Positions 34,516 to 42,992 of a DNA stretch of 64,000 nucleotides are shown here, in pieces (positions within the stretch are counted from its first letter, which is position 1; every line of letters begins with the position of its first letter). The stretch is from Stagnihabitans sp038231395 (GTDB lineage: Bacteria > Pseudomonadota > Alphaproteobacteria > Rhodobacterales > Rhodobacteraceae), in assembly GCA_038231395.1 (NCBI GenBank), contig JBBRLL010000015.1, positions 24,276-88,275 on the forward strand, in the 5' to 3' direction. Below the pieces are notes generated by a model. The model saw only the letters and a list, made by a program, of their open reading frames with translations, made no database searches and was not told the origin of the DNA. The translations under genes and the position numbers were made by a program.

Positions 34516-35595
34516 ATGTCGCCAAACTCAAAGGAACCCCAGTCGGATGCGACGTCCCTGACCGGGGCTTACGTTTTGGCAAGTTTGGTGGAGTTACAGG
34601 CAGCAATGCCCGGCGGAAATCTGGACTTGTCTGGCGTTGAAGAGCTGGACACGTCGGGGGCATGGTTGATCCTGACCACCGCAGAACGATCAGGCGGGCA
34701 AGTGACGGGTGCCAACCCGGCGCAAACCAATCTGCTGGACGCCGTCAAATCCGCCATGCCGCCGGTTGCCAAACCCAAACGACCGTCGCCACCTGTCCTG
34801 ATTCTTGACCGCGTGGGTGATGTCGGCCATTGGGCCGTTACGGCGCTGGAGGGGCTTGCACGCATCATCGGGTTCTTCGGTCTGGTGGTGGCCCGATCGG
34901 CAAGTACCCTGGTCCGGCCTTGGCGACTGCGGCTGACGTCGCTTGTGGCGCAGATGCAGCAAACCGGGATCAACGCGGTGCCAATCGTTGCCCTGATGGG
35001 TTTCCTGATCGGTGTGGTGATCGCCTATCAAGGTGCCGATCAGTTGCGCCAATTCGGCGCAGAGGTTTTCGTCGTTGATCTGATCAGCATTTCAGTCTTG
35101 CGCGAGCTGGGCATCCTGCTGACCGCGATCATCGTGGCCGGACGCTCTGCTTCGGCCTTTACCGCTGCCATCGGCTCAATGAAAATCCGCGAAGAAGTGG
35201 ATGCGATCCGCACTCTGGGTCTTGACCCGATCGACGTGCTAGTGCTGCCACGCGTCTTGGGCTTGTTGCTGATGCTGCCAGTTCTTACCGTGATTGCCGA
35301 TGTGGCAGGGCTCTTGGGCGGGGCCGTCATGTCGTGGACCGTCCTTGGTATATCGCCCGGAGAATTCCGCACCCGGCTTTTGGAAGTTGATGTTTCGCAT
35401 TTTCTGGTTGGCATGGCCAAGGCACCTTTCTTTGCGGTGATTATCGCAGTGATCGGGTGTTTTCAGGGCCTGCAAGTGAAAGGCAACGCGGAGTCGGTTG
35501 GCCAACTGACCTCGCGCGCTGTCGTACAGGCGATCTTCATGGTGATCGTGGCGGATGCGACCTTTTCGATCCTGTTTGCATCGGTGGGAATATGA
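34516..35595 (+). CDS. mlaE: MlaE-type permease fused to an N-terminal STAS domain
   Basis: The 359-residue inner-membrane protein carries an N-terminal STAS-like region (GNLDLSGVEELDTSGAWLIL near residues 34-53). The YrbE/MlaE permease follows, with GFLIGVVIAYQGADQLRQFGA, MKIREEVDAIRTLGLDP and VLPRVLGLLLMLP. It moves phospholipids between inner and outer membranes together with the ATPase and MCE protein encoded downstream. The fusion replaces a separate MlaB. Overlap with mlaF is four bases (ATGA). Confidence 0.92.
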   Translation: MSPNSKEPQSDATSLTGAYVLASLVELQAAMPGGNLDLSGVEELDTSGAWLILTTAERSGGQVTGANPAQTNLLDAVKSAMPPVAKPKRPSPPVLILDRVGDVGHWAVTALEGLARIIGFFGLVVARSASTLVRPWRLRLTSLVAQMQQTGINAVPIVALMGFLIGVVIAYQGADQLRQFGAEVFVVDLISISVLRELGILLTAIIVAGRSASAFTAAIGSMKIREEVDAIRTLGLDPIDVLVLPRVLGLLLMLPVLTVIADVAGLLGGAVMSWTVLGISPGEFRTRLLEVDVSHFLVGMAKAPFFAVIIAVIGCFQGLQVKGNAESVGQLTSRAVVQAIFMVIVADATFSILFASVGI

Positions 35596-36347
35596 CCTCT
35601 GAAACGGTGATAGAGGTGCGGGGTCTGGTTAATCGCTTTGGCAAGTCGACCGTGCACAGCGACCTTGATATCGACCTGAGGCGTGGCGAAGTTCTGGGTG
35701 TTGTTGGCGCCTCGGGAACCGGCAAGTCGGTTTTGCTGCGCACCATCGTCGGCCTGCAAAAGCCAGCCGCCGGGACCATTGAAGTTCTGGGCACCAATGT
35801 TCAGACCGGCGATCTGGCCAAGGTTCGCGGGCTTTGGGGGGTGATGTTTCAGGACGGAGCGCTGTTTTCCGCTTTGACGGTGCGCGAGAATGTAGAGGCC
35901 CCGATGCGCGTGCAGCACCGCTTGCCGGCCGATCTTCGCCGTGCGCTGGCCGACCTGAAACTGGCGATGGTGGGTCTGCCCACCAAGGCAGGCGATCTCT
36001 ATCCTTCTGACTTGTCCGGTGGTATGCGCAAACGTGCGGGTCTTGCCCGGGCCCTTGCGTTGGATCCGGAAATCCTTTTGCTGGACGAACCTACCGCCGG
36101 TCTGGATCCGATTGCGGCGTCAGAGTTCGATACGCTGATCGGGACACTGCGGCACGCCCTGAATCTTTCGGTGTTCATGGTGACGCACGATCTGGACTCG
36201 TTGAATGCCACCTGTGACCGGATTGCTGTTTTGGCCAAGGGCAAGGTGCTGGTGACCGGCACACTGGACGAAATGCGGGCGGTCGAGGACCCTTGGGTCC
36301 ATTCTTATTTCCACGGGCCGCGTGCCCATGCAGCATTGGCGGGCTAA
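35592..36347 (+). CDS. mlaF: MlaF-type ABC ATPase
   Basis: The 251-residue ATPase has Walker A GASGTGKSVLL near residue 39, signature LSGGMRKRAGLARAL near residue 141, Walker B ILLLDEPTAGLDP near residue 162 and switch THDLD near residue 197. FQDGALFSALTV matches the Q-loop of MlaF. It powers lipid transport through the MlaE permease; ATG 35592 overlaps the mlaE stop. Confidence 0.95.
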   Translation: MTSETVIEVRGLVNRFGKSTVHSDLDIDLRRGEVLGVVGASGTGKSVLLRTIVGLQKPAAGTIEVLGTNVQTGDLAKVRGLWGVMFQDGALFSALTVRENVEAPMRVQHRLPADLRRALADLKLAMVGLPTKAGDLYPSDLSGGMRKRAGLARALALDPEILLLDEPTAGLDPIAASEFDTLIGTLRHALNLSVFMVTHDLDSLNATCDRIAVLAKGKVLVTGTLDEMRAVEDPWVHSYFHGPRAHAALAG

Positions 36348-36350
36348 ACT

Positions 36351-37175
36351 ATGGAAACCAAAGCAAGTTATGTCCTCGTCGGTGCCTTCACGCTTCTGGC
36401 CATTGCGTTTGGCCTTGGGTTTTTCATTTGGCTGGCGAAAGTTCAGGTCGACCGGGTCTATACGCAATATGACATCACGTTCGACAGCGCATCAGGGCTT
36501 GGCCAGTCCAGCACGGTGCGCTTCAACGGAATTGACGTCGGCAAGGTGCTGACCATTGCGCTTGACAAGGCTGACCCGTCAAAAGTTCGGGTGCGGATCG
36601 AAGTGTCCGCGACAACCCCGGTTCGGCAGGGCACCGAAGCGACATTGGCGTCCCAAGGTGTCACGGGTGTCGCTTTCGTCGGCCTTACGGGCGGTGACGC
36701 CGGGGCCAAAAGACTGACCATTGACCCTGCCACTGGCGTTGCGGAGATTCCGTCAAAACCTACGGTGGTCCAGGGATTGCTGGCAGACGCGCCGGATATG
36801 CTGGCCACGGCCATCTCTGCGCTTGATGATGTGCGCCTGTTCTCTACCCCGGCAAATGCAGCGCATGTGGCAAGCATTCTGTCCAATCTGGATTCCGCTA
36901 CCGTAAGGCTGAACGCGATGGTTGACGATTTGACCAAAACGTCGGCCAGCCTTTCGAAAGCCGCTGACCAATTGAGTGGTCTGACGACGACCGCCGGCGC
37001 CACCTTGGACGACACCCGCAAGTCCTTGGCCAGTATCGACGACTTTGCCGCAAATGGCCTGCCGGAGTTCACCTCTGTGGCCACCCATGCCAACAAGGTT
37101 CTGTCCCAGGTAAGCGGCCTGATCGCCGTTATTCAGAAGCACCCGACGGGTTTCCTGCTGGGGATCAACAAGTAA
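36351..37175 (+). CDS. mlaD: MlaD/MCE-domain protein
   Basis: The 274-residue protein has one N-terminal membrane helix (YVLVGAFTLLAIAFGLGFFIWL, interrupted by glycines). A single MCE domain follows: FDSASGLGQSSTVRFNGIDVG near residue 43 and LASQGVTGVAFVGLTGG near residue 102. A long helical C-terminus with SNLDSATVRLNAMVDDLTK-type heptads follows, as in alphaproteobacterial MCE proteins. It should bridge the periplasm. No auxiliary lipoprotein or MlaC gene follows; instead there is a 599-base gap. Confidence 0.93.
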   Translation: METKASYVLVGAFTLLAIAFGLGFFIWLAKVQVDRVYTQYDITFDSASGLGQSSTVRFNGIDVGKVLTIALDKADPSKVRVRIEVSATTPVRQGTEATLASQGVTGVAFVGLTGGDAGAKRLTIDPATGVAEIPSKPTVVQGLLADAPDMLATAISALDDVRLFSTPANAAHVASILSNLDSATVRLNAMVDDLTKTSASLSKAADQLSGLTTTAGATLDDTRKSLASIDDFAANGLPEFTSVATHANKVLSQVSGLIAVIQKHPTGFLLGINK

Positions 37176-37774
37176 GCGCGCAGCGGCCAGACTGACTGGC
37201 AAGGGCGCTTGAGTGAAAAAAGTCCCCAAGCGGCGCAGGCGTGCAAGCGCCTCGCGGCGATTGCCGGAGCCAAGGCTAACTGACGCCAATACAATCCGGA
37301 AATGATGCGCTCTTTAGAGGATTCGCGCCAACATCGGCATCCGTTCTGTGTGGCAATATTCTGTCAGGTAACACGGCGCATCTTCCGCTCAATGCTGGTT
37401 TCAACGGGCGCAAACGCAAGGCTTTCTGGCTTCCACTTTGGCCCGGCGTCATGATCGTCATCATACCCGGCACGTCGCCTTCGACGTTCGTTCTGGATCG
37501 CTGACCTGCATCAGTGCACGCTGAAATCAGATTTGGTATTCGATTCTACGGCAACTTCAAAAGAGTGCCGCTTGCGTTACGAGTGAGGGTGAGGCGCCGG
37601 GGCCGTTAATGCGTACTGCCGATTGTCACGCGTGCCTCACCGTTCTTTCGCCGTCCCGCAGCCAAAAAAGCGATGCGGCGAACCTGTTGACGAGGCGCGC
37701 CAAACGGTTGAGAATTTTAGGCGACTGTGGCGCTTGGCCTTCCAGCCACGCGGCACAGCACCTCTGTTAGCGGC
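37176..37774. other. 599-base gap without a recognised gene, contains Fnr-type box B
   Basis: No frame here has a recognisable domain. A minus frame from GTG 37473 to 37276 (65 residues) and a plus frame from ATG 37609 (about 53 residues) are possible but weak. Because an Fnr-type box sits at 37500-37518 with no annotated start nearby, an unlisted small gene or small RNA is possible. Confidence 0.6.
37500..37518 (-). promoter_or_regulatory. Fnr-type box B
   Basis: Read on the minus strand the site is TGCACTGATGCAGGTCAGC. Its first nine bases are identical to boxes A and C, and TCAGC is identical to box C. It lies alone inside the long gap after mlaD. Confidence 0.5.
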
Positions 37775-38500
37775 CTATTTGAACAGCGGTCCATCATGGT
37801 CCAGATAGGCGCGGTCGAAGTCTGCAAAAGTCGCCAACCCATCGAAATCATCGAACGTCACCTGCCCGTTCTGAAACGTCACCAGCCCCGCCTCTCGCAA
37901 CTCACGCAGGACGCGGTTGACATGCACAGAACTCAAGCCCAACGCATCGGCCAGCAAGTACTGCGACAGCGGACAGGCAAAGCCGGCCATAGTGCCAAGC
38001 CCGACCAATTTCAGCCGCGCCGCCGTCTCAAGCAGAAAATGGGCGGTCCGTTCGGCGGCATTGCGGCGGCCGATGCCAACCAGATGCTCCACCAACATCG
38101 CCTCATCGCGCGACGCGGCCCACAGGACTGCCGTAGACAGGCGCGGCGTTCGGTCAAAGATTTCCAGCAAATCGTCCGTCGTCACTTCCGAGGCTTCGAC
38201 CGCAGTCACCGGTTCGATATTGTGATCGGAAGTGCGCAGCAGCACCGACCGCAAACCCAAAAAATCGCCCGGAATCTGAAAGCCGACGATCTGGCGGCTG
38301 CCGTTGGCCGTGTTCTTGTAGGAACAGACCCAGCCCTTCGCCACAATAAAAGCGGACTGCCTCTTTTGACCCTCATGAACCATGTCGCGTCCAGCGGCAA
38401 ATTGACGGCGGCGGTCATGCAGGTCGGACAGCACTGTCAGATCCTCCTCCGACAAGGCGACGAAGGCCGACAATTTGCGCGCAATGGGACTGTCAAACAT
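37775..38500 (-). CDS. Crp/Fnr-family transcription regulator
   Basis: The 241-residue protein has an N-terminal cyclic-nucleotide-binding-like beta-roll (residues 15-130, with GFQIPGDFLGLRSVLL), a dimer helix and a C-terminal winged helix. The recognition region is LADALGLSSVHVNRVLRELREAGL near residues 185-208, split by the turn. The N-terminal cysteine cluster of oxygen-sensing Fnr is missing, so it is not a 4Fe-4S Fnr; its signal is unknown. Fnr-type box C lies 76 bases upstream of its start, suggesting autoregulation. Confidence 0.92.
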   Translation of the reverse strand: MFDSPIARKLSAFVALSEEDLTVLSDLHDRRRQFAAGRDMVHEGQKRQSAFIVAKGWVCSYKNTANGSRQIVGFQIPGDFLGLRSVLLRTSDHNIEPVTAVEASEVTTDDLLEIFDRTPRLSTAVLWAASRDEAMLVEHLVGIGRRNAAERTAHFLLETAARLKLVGLGTMAGFACPLSQYLLADALGLSSVHVNRVLRELREAGLVTFQNGQVTFDDFDGLATFADFDRAYLDHDGPLFK

Positions 38501-38575
38501 TCGTCTTTTCCGGTTCTCAGCAGTTTGACGCGCAGATCCTCACGCGGATCCCTCTAATCACAATTCGTCCGGCTT

Positions 38576-38594
38576 TGCACTGATCCACGTCAGC
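38576..38594. promoter_or_regulatory. Fnr-type box C
   Basis: TGCACTGATCCACGTCAGC lies between the divergent Crp/Fnr gene (start 38500) and the 78-residue gene (start 38690). It shares nine identical leading bases plus TCAG with boxes A and B. Confidence 0.6.
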
Positions 38595-38689
38595 CCAGCT
38601 TTTGATCGGTCTGTCAGACTGCCGCGACAACGTCCACCCGTAACGATCACGCTGAAACTTACACCCGCTTGGAAGAAAGACGAACAGAA

Positions 38690-38926
38690 ATGTCCAGTTC
38701 ACCTGAAGTTGCTGGTATCGCGGCCCTTTCGATCTGCGAATCGTTGCTGCTTGCGCTCAACGATCGCAAAGTTCTAAGCGAGGTGCAGATTATTGAAGTG
38801 CTGGTCGATGCCGCAGCCGCCCACACCAACGTGCCCGAAGGCGATCCGCGGATCGAAAGCCACAAAAGGGCGGCAGCATTGATACAGACCATCATCGACA
38901 GTGGCAATTCGGTTCGACATTCCTGA
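38690..38926 (+). CDS. Small conserved-looking hypothetical protein
   Basis: The 78-residue acidic helical protein begins MSSSPEVAGIAALSICESLL and contains LNDRKVLSEVQIIEVLVDAAAAH; no membrane part or known domain is seen. ATG 38690 is preceded by GAAAGACGAACAGAA; an in-frame TTG at 38669 is less likely. It is divergent from the Crp/Fnr gene and shares box C, so it is a probable target of that regulator. The 215 bases after it before copA show no gene. Confidence 0.72.
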   Translation: MSSSPEVAGIAALSICESLLLALNDRKVLSEVQIIEVLVDAAAAHTNVPEGDPRIESHKRAAALIQTIIDSGNSVRHS

Positions 38927-39141
38927 AGGTGCAAAGCCACGCCGCATCTCTTGGGCCGTTTTCGGCTTGGTTTAAACCACTGCCTGCACCTGCCGGTTGG
39001 TTTTAATGTTGTCGAAGTAGACCGCAGCAGGCGGACATCCGCTGTGGGCAGCGTCAGGCCTCAGGCGGCTGTGAAGATTGGCTCTTTTGCATAAATTGGT
39101 ATTGACGGATCATTTCGGCTGATACGTCAGCGGTTTTGACC

Positions 39142-41628
39142 TTAAGCTTGCACCGTTTGGACGGCAAAGCGGCGCAGGCGCAGCGCGTTGCCAAGGACAA
39201 AGACCGAAGACATAGCCATCGCTCCGGCGGCAAAAACCGGTGACAGAAGAACGCCCCAGATCGGGAACAATGCCCCGGCAGCCACCGGGATCAAAAGCGC
39301 GTTGTAGGCAAAGGCCCAGAACAGGTTTTGCGCTATGTTGCGCATCGTGGCTTTGGAGATCGCAATCGCTTGCGGCACCGCCATCAGGTTGCCACGCACC
39401 AGAACGACATCGGCGGCCTCGATGGCCACATCGGTGCCGGTGCCGACCGCAAGGCCCACATCGGCCTCGGCAAGCGCCGGGGCATCGTTGATGCCATCGC
39501 CGACATAGGCCAGATGTCCCATGCTGGCTTTGAGGCTGCGCACCGCGTCAACCTTGCCAGCCGGAAGCACCTCGGCCACCACATGGTCGATGCCAAGCTG
39601 GCTTGCGATAAAGGCGGCGGTTTTGGCGTTATCTCCGGTGATCATCGCCACTTTGAGGCCAAGGGCATGGAGGGCTTTGATGGCCGCCGGGGTCGAGGGT
39701 TTGATCGGGTCTGACACAGCCACGATGGCTGCTAGTGTTGCATCAAAGGCCACATAAAGCGGGGTTTTGCCTTGGGCGGCCAGTGCGTCCGCCTGACCTG
39801 CGGCCCCCATGTCGATGCCCAGTTTGGCCATGTAGCGGTCCGCGCCTATGTGGATCATCCCACGCGGGCTGCGCGCGGACAGGCCAAAGCCGGGCACCGC
39901 CTGAAAATCGGTCAGAACTGGCAGGCCTAACCCCTCTGCCTTGGCGGCGGCAACAATGGCGCGGGCGATGGGGTGTTCGGACTTCGCCTCGGCGGCGGCG
40001 GCTTCGGCCAGCACCTGCGCGCGGGAGTAGGGTCCGGTCAGGATCAGGTCGGTCAGCTGCGGGTGGCCCTCGGTCAGGGTGCCGGTCTTGTCAAAGGCCA
40101 CGACCTGCACGTCGCGCAGACTTTGCAACGCCGCGCCCTTGCGAAACAATATGCCCATCTGCGCCGCGCGCCCGGTGCCGACCATGATAGAGGTGGGCGT
40201 GGCAAGGCCCATGGCACAGGGGCAGGCGATGATCAGCACCGCCACGGCGTTAACGAGCGCAAAGCCAAGCGCGGGCGGTGGCCCCCAGATCATCCACGCA
40301 CCAAAGGTCAGCACGGCCAAGCCCATGACCACGGGCACGAACCACAGGGTCACCCGATCCACCGTGGCCTGAATAGGCATCTTGCCGGCCTGTGCCGCCG
40401 CCACCATGCGGATGATCTGCGACAGCATGGTATCGCGCCCGACTGCGGTGGCGCGGTAGGCGAGTGCGCCGTTCTGGTTGATCGTGCCGCCGATCACCCG
40501 GGCGCCGATGGTTTTGGCGACGGGCAGTGGTTCGCCGGTGATCATCGATTCGTCCACCCAGCTGTCACCTTCGACAACCTCACCGTCCACGGCAATCCTA
40601 TCTCCGGGGCGGGCTTCCAGAATGTCATCGCGCTTCACGTGATCCAGTGCCACCTCCACCACCTGACCATCGCGGCGCACATGGGCGACGTGCGCTTGCA
40701 GGCCGACCAGTTTGCGGATCGCCTGACCGGTGCGGCCCTTGGCCCCCGCCTCCAGATAGCGGCCCAACAGGATCAGGGTGACGATGACCGCGGCCGCTTC
40801 GTAATACACATTCACCGTGCCTGCGGGCAAAAGGCCGGGCAGGAACGTGGCCACCACCGAATAAAGATAGGCGGAGGCGGTGCCCACGGCGACCAGACTG
40901 TTCATGTCCGGCGCAAGGCGGATCAACGCCGGAACACCCTTGAGGTAAAAGCGACGACCCGGGCCGATCAGGGTCAAAGTTGCAAGGATGAACTGCACCA
41001 GCCAGCTGGTCTGCATGCCGATGGTCATCATGATCCAATGGTGCATGCCTGGGATCAGATGCGACCCCATCTCCAGCACGAAAACCGGGGCGGAGAGGGA
41101 CGCTGACAGGACAAGGTCGCGCTTCATCAGGGCGGAGTCTTCCGATTTGCGTGCCGTCTCGGCTGCTTTGGCGGCACTGTCGTCGATTGCCACCCTTGCC
41201 TCATATCCCGCCCGGTCCACGGCGGCGATCAGGGCGGCGGGGTCTGCTATTCCTTCCACCGTTGCATGTTCGGTGGCCAGATTGACGCTGGCCAGCGTGA
41301 CGCCGGGGACCGCTTGCAACGCCCGTTCTACCCGCGCAACGCAAGAGGCGCAGGTCATCCCGTCAATGATCAGGTCGGTGGCGTCGGCTGTCGCCTCGTA
41401 CCCGGCATCCGACACGGCGCGGATCAGGGCCGGAAGGCCGACCGCACTGGTCGCAGTCACTTCAGCCCGTTCGGTGGCCAGATTGACAGATGCGTTGACG
41501 ACGCCCGGCACCGTCTTTAACGCCCGTTCCACCCGCGCCACACAAGAGGCGCAGGTCATGCCTTCGATCTGTAGGCTGATGGCGGCCTGAGGTTTGGTGA
41601 TCTCCACGCTGGTCATAGGGGCTGTCAT
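39142..41628 (-). CDS. copA: Copper-exporting P1B-type ATPase
   Basis: The 828-residue pump exports Cu(I) from the cytoplasm. Two N-terminal heavy-metal domains each carry GMTCASCVARVERAL (near residues 23 and 89) and are so alike that they look duplicated. The membrane CPC motif is IACPCAMGLATP near residue 470. MITGEPLPV is the actuator, DKTGTLTEG the phosphorylated Asp near residue 516, SEHPIARAI the nucleotide site and GDGINDAPALAEAD the hinge. AAAGGAGTGCCAGG precedes the start. It is divergent from copZ. Confidence 0.97.
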   Translation of the reverse strand: MTAPMTSVEITKPQAAISLQIEGMTCASCVARVERALKTVPGVVNASVNLATERAEVTATSAVGLPALIRAVSDAGYEATADATDLIIDGMTCASCVARVERALQAVPGVTLASVNLATEHATVEGIADPAALIAAVDRAGYEARVAIDDSAAKAAETARKSEDSALMKRDLVLSASLSAPVFVLEMGSHLIPGMHHWIMMTIGMQTSWLVQFILATLTLIGPGRRFYLKGVPALIRLAPDMNSLVAVGTASAYLYSVVATFLPGLLPAGTVNVYYEAAAVIVTLILLGRYLEAGAKGRTGQAIRKLVGLQAHVAHVRRDGQVVEVALDHVKRDDILEARPGDRIAVDGEVVEGDSWVDESMITGEPLPVAKTIGARVIGGTINQNGALAYRATAVGRDTMLSQIIRMVAAAQAGKMPIQATVDRVTLWFVPVVMGLAVLTFGAWMIWGPPPALGFALVNAVAVLIIACPCAMGLATPTSIMVGTGRAAQMGILFRKGAALQSLRDVQVVAFDKTGTLTEGHPQLTDLILTGPYSRAQVLAEAAAAEAKSEHPIARAIVAAAKAEGLGLPVLTDFQAVPGFGLSARSPRGMIHIGADRYMAKLGIDMGAAGQADALAAQGKTPLYVAFDATLAAIVAVSDPIKPSTPAAIKALHALGLKVAMITGDNAKTAAFIASQLGIDHVVAEVLPAGKVDAVRSLKASMGHLAYVGDGINDAPALAEADVGLAVGTGTDVAIEAADVVLVRGNLMAVPQAIAISKATMRNIAQNLFWAFAYNALLIPVAAGALFPIWGVLLSPVFAAGAMAMSSVFVLGNALRLRRFAVQTVQA

Positions 41629-41658
41629 CCTGGCACTCCTTTGCGGTCAGCCTGCCCT

Positions 41659-41689
41659 GTAACTGGGGTTCCCAGTACGGGAAGGTCAA
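41659..41689 (-). promoter_or_regulatory. CueR-like operator/promoter of copA
   Basis: On the minus strand TTGACC (41689-41684) is separated by 19 bases from AGTTAC (41664-41659). The spacer TTCCCGTACTGGGAACCCC contains the dyad TTCCC/GGGAA. A 19-bp spacer with a central palindrome is the hallmark of MerR/CueR promoters that are untwisted by Cu(I)-CueR. No cueR gene is in the window. A weaker TTGACC at 41717-41722 faces copZ. Confidence 0.65.
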
Positions 41690-41779
41690 GGACCGTGATA
41701 AACTTACCTGAAAGCCTTGACCTTTCTGTGCCGTGACGCTTCATCATGGATCAACCAAACCACACTTAAGGAGCGTTTC

Positions 41780-41977
41780 ATGCAATTCCATATCGAAAAC
41801 ATGACCTGCGGCGGGTGCGTGCGCAGCGTGACCAAGGCGATCCACGAGGTTGACCCGATGGCGAAAGTGACCGCTGATCTGGACCACCACACGGTGGAGG
41901 TTGACAGTGGTGCCGCCCGCCCGGCGCTGGAGGCTATGTTGACGGATATCGGCTATGCGCCAGCGCCTGCCAACTGA
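41780..41977 (+). CDS. copZ: CopZ-like heavy-metal-associated protein
   Basis: The 65-residue protein is a single HMA domain, FHIENMTCGGCVRSVTKAI, with the Cys-x-x-Cys metal site at residues 10-13, and ends in GYAPAPAN. It probably carries Cu(I) to CopA. AAGGAGCGTTTC precedes ATG 41780. It is divergent from copA and probably copper-induced through the shared intergenic region. Confidence 0.93.
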   Translation: MQFHIENMTCGGCVRSVTKAIHEVDPMAKVTADLDHHTVEVDSGAARPALEAMLTDIGYAPAPAN

Positions 41978-42088
41978 CGGCAGAACTTGGCCAAGCGACA
42001 TCAGACTGTTTGAAGGCTGAGAGGATTGCCGGGTGCCCTTACGCCCGGTCCTTTTGGCGGGAATGAGCAGTCTGACCTGTCCTCGTCG

Positions 42089-42114
42089 ATTTTCGGCTCA
42101 TTTGATCATTTTCG
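42089..42114. promoter_or_regulatory. ATTTTCG direct repeats, candidate DeoR-type operator
   Basis: ATTTTCG occurs at 42089-42095 and 42108-42114, 19 bases apart, in the 244-base leader of the sugar operon. DeoR-family repressors often bind spaced repeats rich in TTTC. The assignment is inference from position. Confidence 0.3.
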
Positions 42115-42221
42115 AACCAGTTTGGCTTTGGAAAGCCCTAAAAAATCACCAACGATCAGAAATTTGATTGACGCAGAAAGATTACCGCGTCTTGATAAGC
42201 CGACGATGGTTGGGGGACGCG

Positions 42222-42992
42222 ATGAAGATTGACCGTGCTGCCGCCATCCGGCAGCATCTTTATTCCAAGGGCTACTCCTCGGTCGGTGAGATTGCCGAGG
42301 CGGTTGGCGCGTCGGAACCCACCGTCCGGCGCGATCTTTTGGCGATGGAAGAGGCGGGGGCGGTGGTGCGGACCCATGGCGGGGCGCGGATTGCCGAAGC
42401 CTCTGGCGCCGAAGTGGCCTTTGAAAGCCGTGAGCAGATCAACCTGAAATCCAAACGTGCGATTGGCGACGCGGCTTATGACCTGCTGCGCCCTGAAATG
42501 GCGGTGTTTCTGGATGCAGGCACCACAGTTTTGCAACTGGCGCGGCGGCTGCGGCTGCATCCGATGCCGCTGCGGGTGTTCACCAATTGCTTGCCGGTGG
42601 CGCAGCTATTGTTGCCGGTGCCGGGCATGAGCGTTTCGATGCTGGGTGGCACGTTGCGGCCGCAAAACGCGTCCACCGTCGGGATTTTGGCGGAAGACGC
42701 GCTGGAGCGGCTGTGGTTTGACCAGCTTTTCCTTGGGGTTGGCGCAATCGCCGATGGGGGCGAGATCTACAGCGCGGATGAGCAGGAAGCGCGGCTGAAC
42801 CGGCATATGCTGACCCGGACCGATGTGCCGGTGGTGATGGCGGATGCCGACAAGTTCGGGCCAAGGCTGACGTACCGGGTGGCCACGCTGGACGCCGCCA
42901 GCCATGTGATCACCGAACCACGGTTGAGTGCGGCGTGGCAAAAGCAACTGCAAGAGATTGGCTGTGCGGTCACCCTTGCGGGTGCCACATGA
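42222..42992 (+). CDS. DeoR/AgaR-type sugar operon regulator
   Basis: The 256-residue protein has the N-terminal DeoR winged helix (SVGEIAEAVGASEPTVRRDLLAMEEAG, with the SxPTVRRDL signature near residues 28-40). A sugar-phosphate-binding C-terminal domain follows with FLDAGTTVLQLARRL near residue 100, GGTLRPQN and LFLGVGAI. GGGGGACGC before ATG 42222 decides the start. It overlaps the kinase gene by ATGA and leads the whole operon, so it probably represses it until a phosphorylated amino sugar binds. Confidence 0.93.
   Translation: MKIDRAAAIRQHLYSKGYSSVGEIAEAVGASEPTVRRDLLAMEEAGAVVRTHGGARIAEASGAEVAFESREQINLKSKRAIGDAAYDLLRPEMAVFLDAGTTVLQLARRLRLHPMPLRVFTNCLPVAQLLLPVPGMSVSMLGGTLRPQNASTVGILAEDALERLWFDQLFLGVGAIADGGEIYSADEQEARLNRHMLTRTDVPVVMADADKFGPRLTYRVATLDAASHVITEPRLSAAWQKQLQEIGCAVTLAGAT

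Noticed and set aside
37775..38500. The Crp/Fnr protein as an oxygen-sensing Fnr
   Set aside because: The N-terminal cysteine cluster needed for a 4Fe-4S centre is absent.
39079..39105. GGCTCTTTTGCATAAATTGG resembling an IS6-type end
   Set aside because: Only a weak resemblance by eye; no matching inverted end or transposase remnant could be found between 38927 and 39141.
39119..39130. CTGATACGTCAG near copA as a fourth Fnr-type box
   Set aside because: The arms are spaced by four bases instead of six from the shared TCAG register, and the TGCA lead is missing.
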